The notes beneath the pieces were generated by a model. The model did no database searches. It had not been told where the DNA came from and was given only the letters and a program-made list of their open reading frames with translations. Of a stretch of 64,000 bases of DNA, positions 42,357-51,793 are shown in pieces. Source of the stretch: JAFMDF01 sp965277445 (GTDB taxonomy: Bacteria; Bacteroidota; Bacteroidia; Chitinophagales; Saprospiraceae); NCBI GenBank assembly GCA_965277445.1, contig CBDICY010000050.1, positions 682,001 to 746,000 on the forward strand, read 5' to 3'. A program made the position numbers and the translations under genes. Each line of letters starts with the position of its first letter. Positions within the stretch are counted from its first letter, which is position 1.

Positions 42357-44093
42357 TTATTTTTTCAAAACCACTACCTCGCTCTCTTCCCAACCATAAC
42401 GAATGGCTTTTACTTTGAGTGATTTAAATTCCTTCATTGCAATGGGCGTTTGATATAATTGCCAACGCCTTTCCGCTATTTGATAACCTATAGAAGCACC
42501 TTTGACTGCTGTGATTTCTACTAATCCGTTATTCTCTTTAATAGTAGGAACTGGTGTTTTTTCAGTCACTCCATTTGGTTGAAAACGGTTGACCATTTCG
42601 TTTTCGGCTTCCTCACTCCAATCTTCTATTTTTGTCAACCAATTATCCATTGCCATTTGCATCGTCTTTAAATCTGCTGCATAAGCCGTGTCTGCACTTA
42701 AATCGTGTAGCTCAAAAGGGTCGTTTTGAATATCAAATAACCGTTCTTTAATAGGTGATTGAAACCAAAGTAATTGTTCGACGGTTAGCTGATTTGCTTC
42801 TTTCATTCGCCATAATTCTTTCATCATTTCCATATTATCTCTGAAATCCAATGGATGTCCACCTGGTTGGTCAGGATACCAGCTTTTGATGTACTTAAAA
42901 TGCTCATTTCTAACCGCTCTTTGGCGGTCATTAATTTCATCAATTCTATCTCTGGATGCAAAAATATAGGAACGATTAATGCTGTCTTGCTCCAAGAAAT
43001 TTTGTCCTTGTAAATAAGTGGGTTGTGGTGCTTTGGCTAAAGCTAAAAAAGTGGGGGCAAAATCAATAAAGCTAATTAATTGTTCATCAACCGTTCCTAT
43101 TTCCACTCCTTCGGGGTGAAAAGCGACTGGATAATAAATAACCATCGGTACTTTAATGCCCGAATCATATAATTCTCTTTTGGCTCTTGGTAATCCATTC
43201 CCATGGTCTGTTGTCCAAATAATAATGGTACTTTCTAGTAAATTATCCTGTTCTAGTTTATTAAATATACCCCCGACTAAAGCATCCATCACCGCTATAT
43301 TTTCATAATGCCGAGCTATATCTTTTCGGATAATTGGAGACTCAGGATAATACGGCGGCAATTCGATTTCTTCTGGATTAATGGTGACTACCTTCTTTTG
43401 TATTCCGCTTATTTTTCTAACAACTTGCAAGATAAAATGCATCAAACTATTAGGTCGATATCCAAGTGGGGTAAAAATTCCGCTTTCATGCGTTTCTAAA
43501 AAATTCATCATCCCAAAAAAAGGTTGTCCTTTTGCTCTATTCCGCCATAATTTGGTATTATTTTCTTCATCCCAAATGGTAAAAGGGCCAGAACCTGGCA
43601 TTGCTCCACTAAATTGATAATCTTGTTTAGCGGTATTAAACGTAAAATAACCTGCTTGTCGCAATAATTCTGGAAAGGCTTTGACCTCCGCTGGTGGCAC
43701 ACATTGGTAAGCACCTGCTGGCCGAGTAGCTGTACGCATGTGTTGTCCGCCCATGGATATTTGATGCATCCCAGTTATTAAGGCGGCTCGACTTGGAGAA
43801 CAGACACCCGCTGTAGTAAATGTATTTGGATATCGAACGCCTATTTTGGCTAGTTTATCAATATTGGGTGTATGCGCCACTTTATCCCCAAAAGCGCCTA
43901 CTAAAGCACTCATGTCTTCTGCCACTAATAATAAAATATTTGGTCGGTCTACCTTGGCTGCTAGTGTATGAGTCGTTGGGGAATCCCATTTCGTTAATTG
44001 AAAGGTATTTTGTTTGATAAGGAATATGCCAATGCCTATTGCTAGGAAAAGGAATAGCAATAGCATGAGCAGGATATTTCTAATGATTTTCAT
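42357..44093 (-). CDS. Sulfatase (type I, Cys-type formylglycine)
   Basis: A membrane anchor (about 5-25) precedes the sulfatase fold. The metal site begins with NILLLVAEDMS (Asp near 60). The formylglycine motif CSPSR is near residue 97, in the C-x-P-x-R form that requires anaerobic-type or FGE maturation. TTDHGNGLPRAKRELYDSG matches the usual second metal site and the conserved Gly/Lys region. A beta-rich C-terminal domain of about 70 residues follows. Likely a periplasmic, membrane-anchored polysaccharide or sulfate-ester hydrolase. No maturation enzyme gene is nearby. Confidence 0.92.
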   Translation of the reverse strand: MKIIRNILLMLLLFLFLAIGIGIFLIKQNTFQLTKWDSPTTHTLAAKVDRPNILLLVAEDMSALVGAFGDKVAHTPNIDKLAKIGVRYPNTFTTAGVCSPSRAALITGMHQISMGGQHMRTATRPAGAYQCVPPAEVKAFPELLRQAGYFTFNTAKQDYQFSGAMPGSGPFTIWDEENNTKLWRNRAKGQPFFGMMNFLETHESGIFTPLGYRPNSLMHFILQVVRKISGIQKKVVTINPEEIELPPYYPESPIIRKDIARHYENIAVMDALVGGIFNKLEQDNLLESTIIIWTTDHGNGLPRAKRELYDSGIKVPMVIYYPVAFHPEGVEIGTVDEQLISFIDFAPTFLALAKAPQPTYLQGQNFLEQDSINRSYIFASRDRIDEINDRQRAVRNEHFKYIKSWYPDQPGGHPLDFRDNMEMMKELWRMKEANQLTVEQLLWFQSPIKERLFDIQNDPFELHDLSADTAYAADLKTMQMAMDNWLTKIEDWSEEAENEMVNRFQPNGVTEKTPVPTIKENNGLVEITAVKGASIGYQIAERRWQLYQTPIAMKEFKSLKVKAIRYGWEESEVVVLKK

Positions 44094-44107
44094 GAGTTTT
44101 CGTTTTG

Positions 44108-44258
44108 TATTTAATTCGAGATGCGGGTTGCGAGATGCGGGTTCAAACTAGTAGAATTTGGGCATAAAATAGGAGCATATCCAAAATTCAATTATGCTTC
44201 TAAATTTATATGAAATCGTATTCAACCCGGAACTGGCAACTCGCAACCCGCAACTCTA
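44108..44258. repeat. Tandem-repeat hairpin, word about GATGCGGGTT / AACCCGCA
   Basis: The left arm has GAGATGCGGGTTGCGAGATG. The right arm has AACTGGCAACTCGCAACCCG. They are separated by about 110 bases of unrelated sequence. Confidence 0.75.
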
Positions 44259-44280
44259 CCACCAAAATTAATAAAAATAC

Positions 44281-44288
44281 TACTTTTG
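44281..44288 (+). promoter_or_regulatory. -7 element of the RluA-type gene
   Basis: TACTTTTG is an exact TAnnTTTG match 10 bases before ATG 44298. It contains the TTG that would otherwise be read as a start codon, so that TTG cannot be the start. Confidence 0.6.
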
Positions 44289-44297
44289 CAATCTTTT

Positions 44298-45203
44298 ATG
44301 AATTTTAAAACAGGAACTCCTTACATGGCAAAATCCAATAAACAAGCGCACCGCATCAAATCTGTTAAGCCTAATACTCGATTAACTGATTATGCGGCAC
44401 AAATTTTCCCCATTTTAGGCAGTCGAACAGCGGCTAAAAAAGTCATTGCCGCAGGTACTTTGCTAGTAAATGATAATTTGGCAGATGAAGGAATGTTTGT
44501 TAAGAAAGGAGATGTGTTAGTTTTAAAAATTAAGGCCGTTAAAAAACCTAAAGTCGATATTGACTTACCTATTGTTTTTGAAGATGAGCATTTAATTGTC
44601 ATTAATAAGCCAGCAGGAATAGCCGTGAATGGAAATCGAAATAAGACGGTAGAAAATGCAGTCATTGGAATTGCTAAACAAAGTCATCAAGCCGATGCCT
44701 TGCCTAGTCCTGTTGCGGTTCATAGAATTGATGTGCCTACCAAAGGGTTGGTTTTATTGGCTAAGACCAAATCTGCTTTAATTCAACTCAGTAAAGCCTT
44801 TCAAAACAACCAAGTTAAAAAGACTTATTGGGCGATTGTACATGGTAAAACGGCGCCTAAAGGTCGGATTGATCAAGCCTTACAAGGAAAATCAGCAATT
44901 ACCAATTTTGAAACCATTAAAGTTGTGCCTTCTAGAGTTTTCAGACATTTGTCTTTAGTTAAATTATCTCCTGTAACGGGCAGAACCCATCAATTGCGGA
45001 TTCATTTAAATGATGCGAGGCATTTAATTGTAGGAGATAAACAATATGCTGGACGTACTCGAACGGTCTTAGGGAAAGGTTTATTTTTGGCGGCTTGCCA
45101 ATTGATTTTCACACATCCTGTTAGTGGCAAAACGATGAACTTAGGAATAGATCCACCTGTTCGGTTTAAGAAATTTATGGATCGAGAAGGGGAGCGATTT
45201 TGA
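44298..45203 (+). CDS. RluA-family rRNA/tRNA pseudouridine synthase
   Basis: An S4-type RNA-binding domain (about residues 20-75, with SRTAAKKVIAAGTLLVN) precedes the catalytic domain. The catalytic Asp is D145 in HRIDVPTKGLVLLAKTK. The usual form is HRLDxxTSGLLL, so the residues around the Asp are divergent (V-P-T-K-G). VTGRTHQLRIHLNDARHLIVGD is the normal substrate-binding and dimer segment. Start chosen from the -7 element at 44281; ATG 44325 is an alternative. Cytoplasmic; the target nucleotide is unknown. Confidence 0.88.
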   Translation: MNFKTGTPYMAKSNKQAHRIKSVKPNTRLTDYAAQIFPILGSRTAAKKVIAAGTLLVNDNLADEGMFVKKGDVLVLKIKAVKKPKVDIDLPIVFEDEHLIVINKPAGIAVNGNRNKTVENAVIGIAKQSHQADALPSPVAVHRIDVPTKGLVLLAKTKSALIQLSKAFQNNQVKKTYWAIVHGKTAPKGRIDQALQGKSAITNFETIKVVPSRVFRHLSLVKLSPVTGRTHQLRIHLNDARHLIVGDKQYAGRTRTVLGKGLFLAACQLIFTHPVSGKTMNLGIDPPVRFKKFMDREGERF

Positions 45204-45442
45204 GTCGCAGTATTATTCAGCGGAATAGAGAGAAAAAACTACCTACCTGATGGCCGTCGAGCAGACGGATTTTATTCAGAGAAGGTAAATTGGCCTCAAA
45301 CGAATAATCTATTTAGGTATAAAAGGCTAATTAAATCGGAAATGATCTGCTCTAAAAAATTACGATAAAACAAATAAAATACTTGGCGTAGCTATTTTTC
45401 TTTTGTAAATTAGGTGATTCATTAACCCCAATTACAAAAATC

Positions 45443-46297
45443 ATGACACGCACGTTTAATTATACTGTGAAAGCAGGTGATACCTTATCTAAAATTGCTA
45501 CACATATTAATGGTGTTACCTTAGCTCAAATCGAAGCTGCCAACCCACATATCAATCCAAACTTAATTCAAATTGGTCAAGTAATTGCAATTCCATCTAC
45601 GCAGGAATCACCTGCCACAACAATCATACATAAAGCCACAACGACACCAATACCACCAACACCTGCTGAAAATATCGGCTATTGGGATTGGACATGGCAT
45701 GATAAACCCGCTTCTGCGGGTACTACTATTGGCTTAGCTTTTAGTGGTTGGACAGATGTGGCGACTGCTCTAGCACAATCAAAGCGAGTTTACAATCGAC
45801 TTGCTGGCGATAAGTATATTTGCTTAGGTGGTGGTGGAAAATCAGGTCGATTCGATGCAACAAGTTTACAAGCGGTAACTACTGCCATTAATCAAGGTCA
45901 ATTTGCTGCCTATCAGGGTATTGCTTATGATGTAGAATCTGGTGCAACTGGTTTGGCTACTGAGTTTCAAGCTTCTTTTGCAGCTGCACAAGCAAAAGGC
46001 CTGAAAGTCTTAGTAACCGTCAGTCATTCTGCTCCTTTCGGTATTCATGATGCGGCTACGCTAATGCATTCTTTTTTTGCGGACGGAAATATCAATTTTT
46101 TATCTCCTCAATTATATACTACAGGTAAGGAAACTGCTAATGACTATACTTTTGCTAATATTGCTTGGAAGGATTATGCGACTTCCAAAGCTGCCATTTT
46201 ACCGAGTATTGTACATCCTAATTATTATGCAGATGCCGTGACTTTTTTCCAACGGCAGGGTGTTACCCTAAAAGGGTATGTGCGGTGGAATTATTAA
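45443..46297 (+). CDS. LysM protein with GH18-like glycosidase domain
   Basis: A LysM domain (about residues 5-50: VKAGDTLSKIATHINGVTLA, AIP end) and a Pro/Thr linker precede a TIM-barrel-type domain. The segment YQGIAYDVESGATG carries D163 and E165, which resemble the DxE end of the GH18 catalytic motif, and VLVTVSHSAPFG and FLSPQLYT are typical later strands. The likely substrate is a chitin- or peptidoglycan-type glycan. No signal peptide is visible, so export may be by another route or lysis. The gene is single, with a repeat hairpin at its 3' end. Confidence 0.75.
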   Translation: MTRTFNYTVKAGDTLSKIATHINGVTLAQIEAANPHINPNLIQIGQVIAIPSTQESPATTIIHKATTTPIPPTPAENIGYWDWTWHDKPASAGTTIGLAFSGWTDVATALAQSKRVYNRLAGDKYICLGGGGKSGRFDATSLQAVTTAINQGQFAAYQGIAYDVESGATGLATEFQASFAAAQAKGLKVLVTVSHSAPFGIHDAATLMHSFFADGNINFLSPQLYTTGKETANDYTFANIAWKDYATSKAAILPSIVHPNYYADAVTFFQRQGVTLKGYVRWNY

Positions 46298-46299
46298 AT

Positions 46300-46371
46300 A
46301 TTGTTGATTGGTTGATTAATTATTGACTGGTTCAAACTTACACCTAATAATTAATCAACCAATTATCAATT
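46300..46371. repeat. Tandem-repeat hairpin, word about TGATTGGT / ACCAATCA
   Basis: ATTGTTGATTGGTTGATTAA on the left pairs almost fully with the reverse complement AATTAATCAACCAATTATCA on the right. It separates convergent genes and may act as terminator. Confidence 0.82.
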
Positions 46372-47611
46372 ATATCTGTTTCTGCACCTTCACTTGCGTA
46401 GTTGTATCAATATCACTACTCAATACTTCAATTTTCAACCCATCCGACAAACCCGTTTTAATTTCTCGCTTTTCAAATTCTTGGTCGCCAACCGACACTT
46501 CTATAAAAGTTGAATCATTGCTAAAAATGACATCTCGTTCTTGTAAGGCTATCACTTGTTCTCTTTTGTCCAAAATGATGTCTCCATTAGCTGAATAACC
46601 CGCTCTTAAAAAAACGCCTTCGGTTGGTTTGATGGCAGCTCGCACTTCAAATTTAACTGTTCCTTCTTCTTCTATACCTTTGGGAGAAATAAATTCTAAG
46701 GTCGCATCAAATTTTTCGTCTTCAATTGCCCCAATCGTCAATTCTAAAGGCATCCCTTCTTTTAATTTACCAACGTCTGACTCATCTACTTTTCCTTCAA
46801 AAATTAAAGAGGTCATATCCGCTACAATCGCGATACTCGTACCTTCATTAAAATTGTTTCTTTCAATGACGGAAGAACCTTCTTCTACAGGCACATCTAA
46901 TATCATTCCCGCTACGGTTGAGACCACAATGTTGTTAACCTGACGAGAATTTTTAGAAGCGCCTTCTTTCAATAACTGCAAATTATTAATCGCTGCATTC
47001 ATTTCTTGTTTAGCAATGTCTACATTGGCTTCAAATTGTTGCAAGGTGTTTCCTGCTAATAGTTGTGCATTTTCAAAAGCCGCTTTTGCCACCTCCATAT
47101 CTCTTTTGAATCGGTTATAATCCAATTCACTTACAACCCCTTCTTCAAATAATTGTCGATTTCTAACTTCTTCTTTTTCTGCATTTTCATAATTAGATCG
47201 AGCACTTTCTACATCTAGTTTTTTACCAAAAACTTCTTTTTGGCGCTTCAACTCTCGTTGTGCTTCGTCATATCTAATGCGAGACAATTCTACTTGACTT
47301 TGGGCATTATTAATGCTGATTTGACTAGGAATTAACTTAATTTTGGCAATTCTTTGTCCTTTTGTCGCAATTTCGCCCGCTTCTATATACAATTCATCCA
47401 CTACGCCAGAAACTTGTGGTTTTACCATCACCTCTCTTCGAGGTTTGATAGATCCCGTTGCAACGGTCTTTTTAATAATGTCCGTAATTTCTGGTTTATT
47501 GGTATCATAAACCACAGGGTCTTTGGCGTTTTGTTGATAAAAATAAACGCCTAAAAAAATAGAAAATAGCACCAATACGGCAGCTAACGAGATAACACAA
47601 CCTTTATTCAT
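46370..47611 (-). CDS. MacA/HlyD-type periplasmic adaptor
   Basis: A membrane anchor (about 7-25) precedes a lipoyl/barrel-sandwich half (KPQVSGVVDELYIEAGEI), an alpha-helical hairpin with heptads (about 95-215), the second lipoyl half and beta-barrel domains (VEEGSSVIERNNFNEGT, then LELTIGAIEDEKFDATLEF). It links the MacB-type permeases to an outer-membrane channel, which is not encoded here. It is the last gene of the minus-strand set 51793 to 46370 and is separated from the permeases by a 218-residue membrane protein gene. Confidence 0.9.
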   Translation of the reverse strand: MNKGCVISLAAVLVLFSIFLGVYFYQQNAKDPVVYDTNKPEITDIIKKTVATGSIKPRREVMVKPQVSGVVDELYIEAGEIATKGQRIAKIKLIPSQISINNAQSQVELSRIRYDEAQRELKRQKEVFGKKLDVESARSNYENAEKEEVRNRQLFEEGVVSELDYNRFKRDMEVAKAAFENAQLLAGNTLQQFEANVDIAKQEMNAAINNLQLLKEGASKNSRQVNNIVVSTVAGMILDVPVEEGSSVIERNNFNEGTSIAIVADMTSLIFEGKVDESDVGKLKEGMPLELTIGAIEDEKFDATLEFISPKGIEEEGTVKFEVRAAIKPTEGVFLRAGYSANGDIILDKREQVIALQERDVIFSNDSTFIEVSVGDQEFEKREIKTGLSDGLKIEVLSSDIDTTTQVKVQKQI

Positions 47612-47674
47612 TGTCTAAAGTTTTTATTTTTTAATGGGTGATTTCTTAGTTGCACTCACAAAAACGCAACTATT

Positions 47675-48331
47675 TTATTCTTTTAAAATCCAAATAATCG
47701 TCGTGACTAAAACTAAAAGGATTCCAAACATTAGCCAAGGATGTTTATAGAACATGGTACTAAAAAGTAATGCTACCAAAATCCATAACACCTTATTGAC
47801 CAGCTTACCTCTTTTCGTTTCAAAATAAGGTAGACTATCAGGATTAGTTCGCTTAATTCTTCGAATACTCGTCGTTTTAAAACCAACCCAATTTTGAAAA
47901 AATTCACTTTTCTCAAAAGAAGCAAAACTAGCTGGAAACAGCACGCCTTCTTCTTTTAAAAAAAAATTAATAACGGGACTTCTAGCGTTTTTATCGACTC
48001 TAAACCAAATTATCTTTTCAAAAGCTATTTTTTTATTTGTTTCTACTATCTTCAGATAATCAGAAAAGAGTTGAATAGTTCTTCTTCTTTTTAAAATAAT
48101 GGCTTTCTCTGGATAAAAAGTAATGCCTAAAAAGAATAGTCCAAATGGAATAAGAAATAGTAGGCTTACTCCAACGCATAATATCATTAAGCCAATAATT
48201 ATAGTCAATAGTGCTATAAAATTCCAGAAGATAGGGACTAATTCTAGGGTATATGTCCGAGTCTCTGCTGGTCTTTCCTTCATTTTAAAAGCACTATGTT
48301 TATGAATAAATTGGATATTCATGATAAGCAA
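47675..48331 (-). CDS. Uncharacterised membrane protein inside a MacAB-type operon
   Basis: This 218-residue protein has two hydrophobic stretches near residues 35-75 (FIALLTIIIGLMILCVGVSL and LFLIPFGLFFLGI) and two at the C-terminus (about 175-215). Between lies a soluble basic domain (IVETNKKIAFEKIIWFRVDK) of beta/alpha type, reminiscent of small membrane-linked PH-like proteins but not assigned. It sits on the same strand between a MacB permease and the adaptor, so it may be an accessory part. Start is uncertain: Met 4 (48322) or Met 17 (48283) are alternatives. Confidence 0.65.
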   Translation of the reverse strand: MLIMNIQFIHKHSAFKMKERPAETRTYTLELVPIFWNFIALLTIIIGLMILCVGVSLLFLIPFGLFFLGITFYPEKAIILKRRRTIQLFSDYLKIVETNKKIAFEKIIWFRVDKNARSPVINFFLKEEGVLFPASFASFEKSEFFQNWVGFKTTSIRRIKRTNPDSLPYFETKRGKLVNKVLWILVALLFSTMFYKHPWLMFGILLVLVTTIIWILKE

Positions 48332-48357
48332 GCGACGAATGAATTCGTCGATACGTA

Positions 48358-49611
48358 TTACTCATCTTTCAAAGCAATTACAGGATTCACATTTGCTGCC
48401 TGCAATGCAGGAACCAATCCCGTCAAAGCGCCTGCAATGATCAACATCACTAAAGCACCAATACTCACTTGCATATCTATTTGAGGGTTGGTGAAAAATT
48501 GGACATCCGTACCTGCAGCTAATTTCATTAAATAGACCACCCCAATACTCACCACCAAACCAATATATCCTGCTAAAGTGGTAATAAATACCGACTCCAG
48601 TAAAATCATACTAACAATAGATCGAGGCGTCGCCCCTAATGCCTTTCTTATCCCAATTTCTTTGGTTCTATCTTTTACAATAATCAACATGATATTGCCC
48701 ACACCGATAATCCCAAATAACAAACTACCAATCCCCACAAACCAAATTAGAAAACTAATACCATTAAATAAACCCATGATTTCTTTCATCTCCTCTTCGA
48801 TATTATCTGTTCCGACTCCTCTTGGGTCATCGGGATGTATTCTTTTTCGTTTTTTTATTAAAGCTTTAATCCGATCTTCCGCTTCCGATACAGGATAATC
48901 CGTATTAATTGTACAAACAAACCAACCTATTTTGCCATGTCGATTGGTCACTTGCTGTGCCGTGGTCAGCGGCATAAAAATCGACTTATTGTCTTCCGTC
49001 GCATTTTCCCCTTTACGGTCAGAAGCAACCACCCCAACTACTAAATAATCGACGCCTTGTATTTTAATAAATTCCCCAATTGCAGGAATGGCTTCTTTTC
49101 CTTTGCCAAAAAATTGTTCGCTGACAGATTTACCGATCACGACAATCTTCCGACGGTCTTCCATGTCTTTTTCATTGATAAATCGACCTTCTATCAGGTC
49201 AAAAGCATCAATTTTCAACATGTGTGGGGTATCGCCTCTCACCTCAAAAGCTTCTCTTTTATCTTTATAAGCCACTTCTCCTGAAGGCAAACCTAATCGA
49301 CAAGAGACATGCTGCAATATATCGCCTAAATCATTTTCAATTGCCTCAATATCGTCATCTGTAATCCAATTAAATCGTCCTGCCTGTAAGCCATCATAAG
49401 CCATCGTCGTCTGATTTGTCCAGACATACATCGCATTCCGAGCATGTCCGCCCATCATCGAAAAGACGCCATTTTGGAAACCTGTTCCAGCGCCCATTAA
49501 CACCACCAACATAAAGATGCCCCAAAAAACGCCCAAGGCAGTCAAAAAAGTCCGTAACTTGTTTTTGCTAATGGTATTAAATATTTCTTGCCACTTATCG
49601 TAATCAAACAT
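48358..49611 (-). CDS. MacB-type ABC permease (second of two)
   Basis: The protein starts MFDYDKWQEIFNTISKNKLR, with an N-terminal helix (about 20-45), a MacB_PCD domain (VSCRLGLPSGEVAYKDKREA onward) and an FtsX domain with three helices, including KDRTKEIGIRKALGATPRSI and the usual end TGLVPALQAANVNPVIALKD. It is a paralogue of the next gene upstream (49768-51015) with the same MFDYDKWQEIF start. The pair shares one ATPase at 51128. Confidence 0.92.
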   Translation of the reverse strand: MFDYDKWQEIFNTISKNKLRTFLTALGVFWGIFMLVVLMGAGTGFQNGVFSMMGGHARNAMYVWTNQTTMAYDGLQAGRFNWITDDDIEAIENDLGDILQHVSCRLGLPSGEVAYKDKREAFEVRGDTPHMLKIDAFDLIEGRFINEKDMEDRRKIVVIGKSVSEQFFGKGKEAIPAIGEFIKIQGVDYLVVGVVASDRKGENATEDNKSIFMPLTTAQQVTNRHGKIGWFVCTINTDYPVSEAEDRIKALIKKRKRIHPDDPRGVGTDNIEEEMKEIMGLFNGISFLIWFVGIGSLLFGIIGVGNIMLIIVKDRTKEIGIRKALGATPRSIVSMILLESVFITTLAGYIGLVVSIGVVYLMKLAAGTDVQFFTNPQIDMQVSIGALVMLIIAGALTGLVPALQAANVNPVIALKDE

Positions 49612-49614
49612 GAG

Positions 49615-49665
49615 TAATTTTCAATTTTCAGTTTTCAATATTCAATTTTCAAATACAATTAAAAG
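49615..49665. repeat. Tandem words TTTTCAAT / TTTTCAGT
   Basis: TAATTTTCAATTTTCAGTTT and further copies to CAATTTTCAAATAC, single arm. A dispersed repeat at 49732-49765 matches 3331-3364 inverted. Confidence 0.6.
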
Positions 49666-49767
49666 TAGTTTGAGCATTAAGCATTGAAAGTTGATATTTT
49701 TAAATTATTTAGCTTATCCTTCTTCGTTAACCATCCTGTCAATCTTGAAAAACCCTGTCATCTTGTA

Positions 49768-51015
49768 TTAGCTTTTCATCGCTACTACGGGATTCACTCT
49801 TGCTGCTTGCAATGCAGGGACTAATCCTGCTAAAGTGCCGCAAACAATCAAGAAAACGAGCGCCATCATCACACTAGCAAAATCAACTTCTGGATTATAG
49901 AAAAATTCTAAATCGTCTATTTCATAAGTCGTCATCAAGTAATCGACACCATAAATAATGGAGAAGCCCATAATCAAACCTAAGTAACCTGCAATCGCTG
50001 TCAGGAAAATAGATTCTTGCATAATCATGCTGACGATTGACCAAGGCGTTGCACCTAAGGCTTTCCGAATGCCTATTTCTTTCGTTCTATCTTTTACCGT
50101 AATTAACATGATGTTACTCACACCAACAACCCCCGCAATGATACTCCCAATACCGACAAACCAGATAAAAAAGGAAAAGCCTGAGAAAATCATTTTAAAT
50201 TCTCGATAACCTTCAATATTATTCCAAATACCGACTGCTTGAGTATCTTCGGGGTCAAAATGATTCACCGCAGCTAGTTCTCGTCGAACATTATCCGCAA
50301 TGGCATTAGAACCTTCCAAAGTTTCATCCGTGACCGTAATGACCATGCCATGTACTCTATCTTCTTTATCAAAAACACTTTGAGCCGTTGCCAAGGGCAT
50401 ATAAATATATTCTCTTTCTCTTTTGCTGCTCGCATCCGTAAACACCCCTACAATTTGAAATTTAGTGCCATTAATCTTGACATATTCTCCTAATGCAGTA
50501 ACATCTTCCCCAAATAATTTGTCTTTTGCAATATCTCCTATAATCGCCACTTTCCGCTTTTGCCGCATATCGACTTGATTGATATAGCGCCCTTTCGTCA
50601 TTTGAGAGTATTCAATTTTTTGGTATTCAGGTTCAACGGCTCGCATTCTAAAATTAAGGGCTTTGCCATTGTATTCAGTCATATATCGACTAGACGGGAA
50701 ATACCGTCCACTCATATATTCTACCCCTTCCACGTTCGTTTTTATGGCTTTGAGATCCTTGTTATGGAATTTAATTCTACGTCCTGCTTTATAGCCTTTA
50801 TAAGGTTTAGAGGTTCTGGAAGTCCAAACAAATAAACTATTAATCGCATCATCCGCAAAATCTCTTTCCGCACTATTTCGCAAGCCATTTCCTGCACCGA
50901 GTAAGATAACAAGCATAAAAATGCCCCACCAAACAGCTAAGGCTGTTGCAAAAGTTCGCAGTTTATGTCGCTTCAGCGAATCAAATATTTCTTGCCATTT
51001 ATCGTAGTCAAACAT
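49768..51015 (-). CDS. MacB-type ABC permease (first of two)
   Basis: The protein starts MFDYDKWQEIFDSLKRHKLR, with the first helix (about 20-42), a MacB_PCD domain and a C-terminal FtsX domain (VKDRTKEIGIRKALGATPWS). The frame is open for 29 more codons upstream, but those codons read through a tandem-repeat arm, and the paralogue 48358-49611 starts at the same MFDYDKW. So ATG 51015 is the start. It lies between the ATPase gene and the paralogue permease; together they should form a heterodimeric exporter. Confidence 0.92.
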   Translation of the reverse strand: MFDYDKWQEIFDSLKRHKLRTFATALAVWWGIFMLVILLGAGNGLRNSAERDFADDAINSLFVWTSRTSKPYKGYKAGRRIKFHNKDLKAIKTNVEGVEYMSGRYFPSSRYMTEYNGKALNFRMRAVEPEYQKIEYSQMTKGRYINQVDMRQKRKVAIIGDIAKDKLFGEDVTALGEYVKINGTKFQIVGVFTDASSKREREYIYMPLATAQSVFDKEDRVHGMVITVTDETLEGSNAIADNVRRELAAVNHFDPEDTQAVGIWNNIEGYREFKMIFSGFSFFIWFVGIGSIIAGVVGVSNIMLITVKDRTKEIGIRKALGATPWSIVSMIMQESIFLTAIAGYLGLIMGFSIIYGVDYLMTTYEIDDLEFFYNPEVDFASVMMALVFLIVCGTLAGLVPALQAARVNPVVAMKS

Positions 51016-51060
51016 GGGTTGGTGATTAGTGATTAGTAATTGGTGATTGGTAACTCTGCT
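51016..51060. repeat. Tandem words GGTGATTAGT / GATTGGT, single arm
   Basis: GGTTGGTGATTAGTGATTAG followed by TAATTGGTGATTGGTAAC. It lies just before the permease start codon. A perfect hairpin GAATGTTT/AAACATTC follows at about 51090-51108. Confidence 0.75.
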
Positions 51061-51127
51061 ATCCCAACCGCTTTGCGGTTCTCTCCCTTGAATGTTTCCC
51101 AAACATTCATCCTTCGGAATCGGTCGT

Positions 51128-51793
51128 TCATCCTGTCTCTATGTTTCCATCCTTCAAACGAATAACGCGCTTGGTCAAATCTGCAATGTCTTCTTCGTGG
51201 GTGACAATGATAACCGTGATTCCTTGATCATTCACCTTCTTAAAAATTTCCATTACATCATGAGAAGTTTGGGTATCTAAAGCACCTGTCGGTTCATCTG
51301 CTAGAATAACTTTGGGTTCAGAAATTAAGGCTCTGGCAATGGCCACTCTTTGTTGCTGACCACCAGACATTTGAGTGGGTAAATGATCTGCCCATTCTTT
51401 TAAGCCTACCATTTCTAGGTATTCTAAAGCTTTGGATTGTCGTACTTTTCGAGGAATTTTCTTGTAATAAAGCGGTAAGGCTACGTTCTCTTTGGCAGAC
51501 TTAAAAGGTAATAAATTAAAGGATTGGAAAACAAAACCAAGGAATTGGTTTCGATATTGAGCCGCTTGGGTTTGGCTCAAATCTTTCATTAGTACACTAT
51601 CTAGGGTATATTCTCCTGTATCGTATTCATCCAATAAACCGAGGATATTCAACAAGGTGGATTTCCCTGAACCAGAAGAGCCCATAATGGACACAAAGTC
51701 CCCTTTTTCGATATGCAAATCAATGCCTTTCAGCACTTCTAAATTGGTAAATTCCGTTTTGTAAGACTTACGGATGCCTTTCAGATGAATCAT
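51128..51793 (-). CDS. MacB-type ABC ATP-binding protein
   Basis: This 221-residue ATPase has Walker A GSSGSGKST, Q-loop FVFQSFN, signature MSGGQQQRVAIARAL, Walker B VILADEPTGALD and H-loop THEED. MacB/LolD type by the LLNILGLLDEYDTGEY segment. It is the first gene of the operon with two permeases, a membrane protein and an adaptor. Substrates of such exporters include peptides, antibiotics and lipoproteins; here unknown. Confidence 0.95.
   Translation of the reverse strand: MIHLKGIRKSYKTEFTNLEVLKGIDLHIEKGDFVSIMGSSGSGKSTLLNILGLLDEYDTGEYTLDSVLMKDLSQTQAAQYRNQFLGFVFQSFNLLPFKSAKENVALPLYYKKIPRKVRQSKALEYLEMVGLKEWADHLPTQMSGGQQQRVAIARALISEPKVILADEPTGALDTQTSHDVMEIFKKVNDQGITVIIVTHEEDIADLTKRVIRLKDGNIETG

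Noticed and set aside
49768..51102. Permease start at 51102
   Set aside because: The extra 29 codons are read through a tandem-repeat arm; the paralogue starts at the MFDYDKW position.
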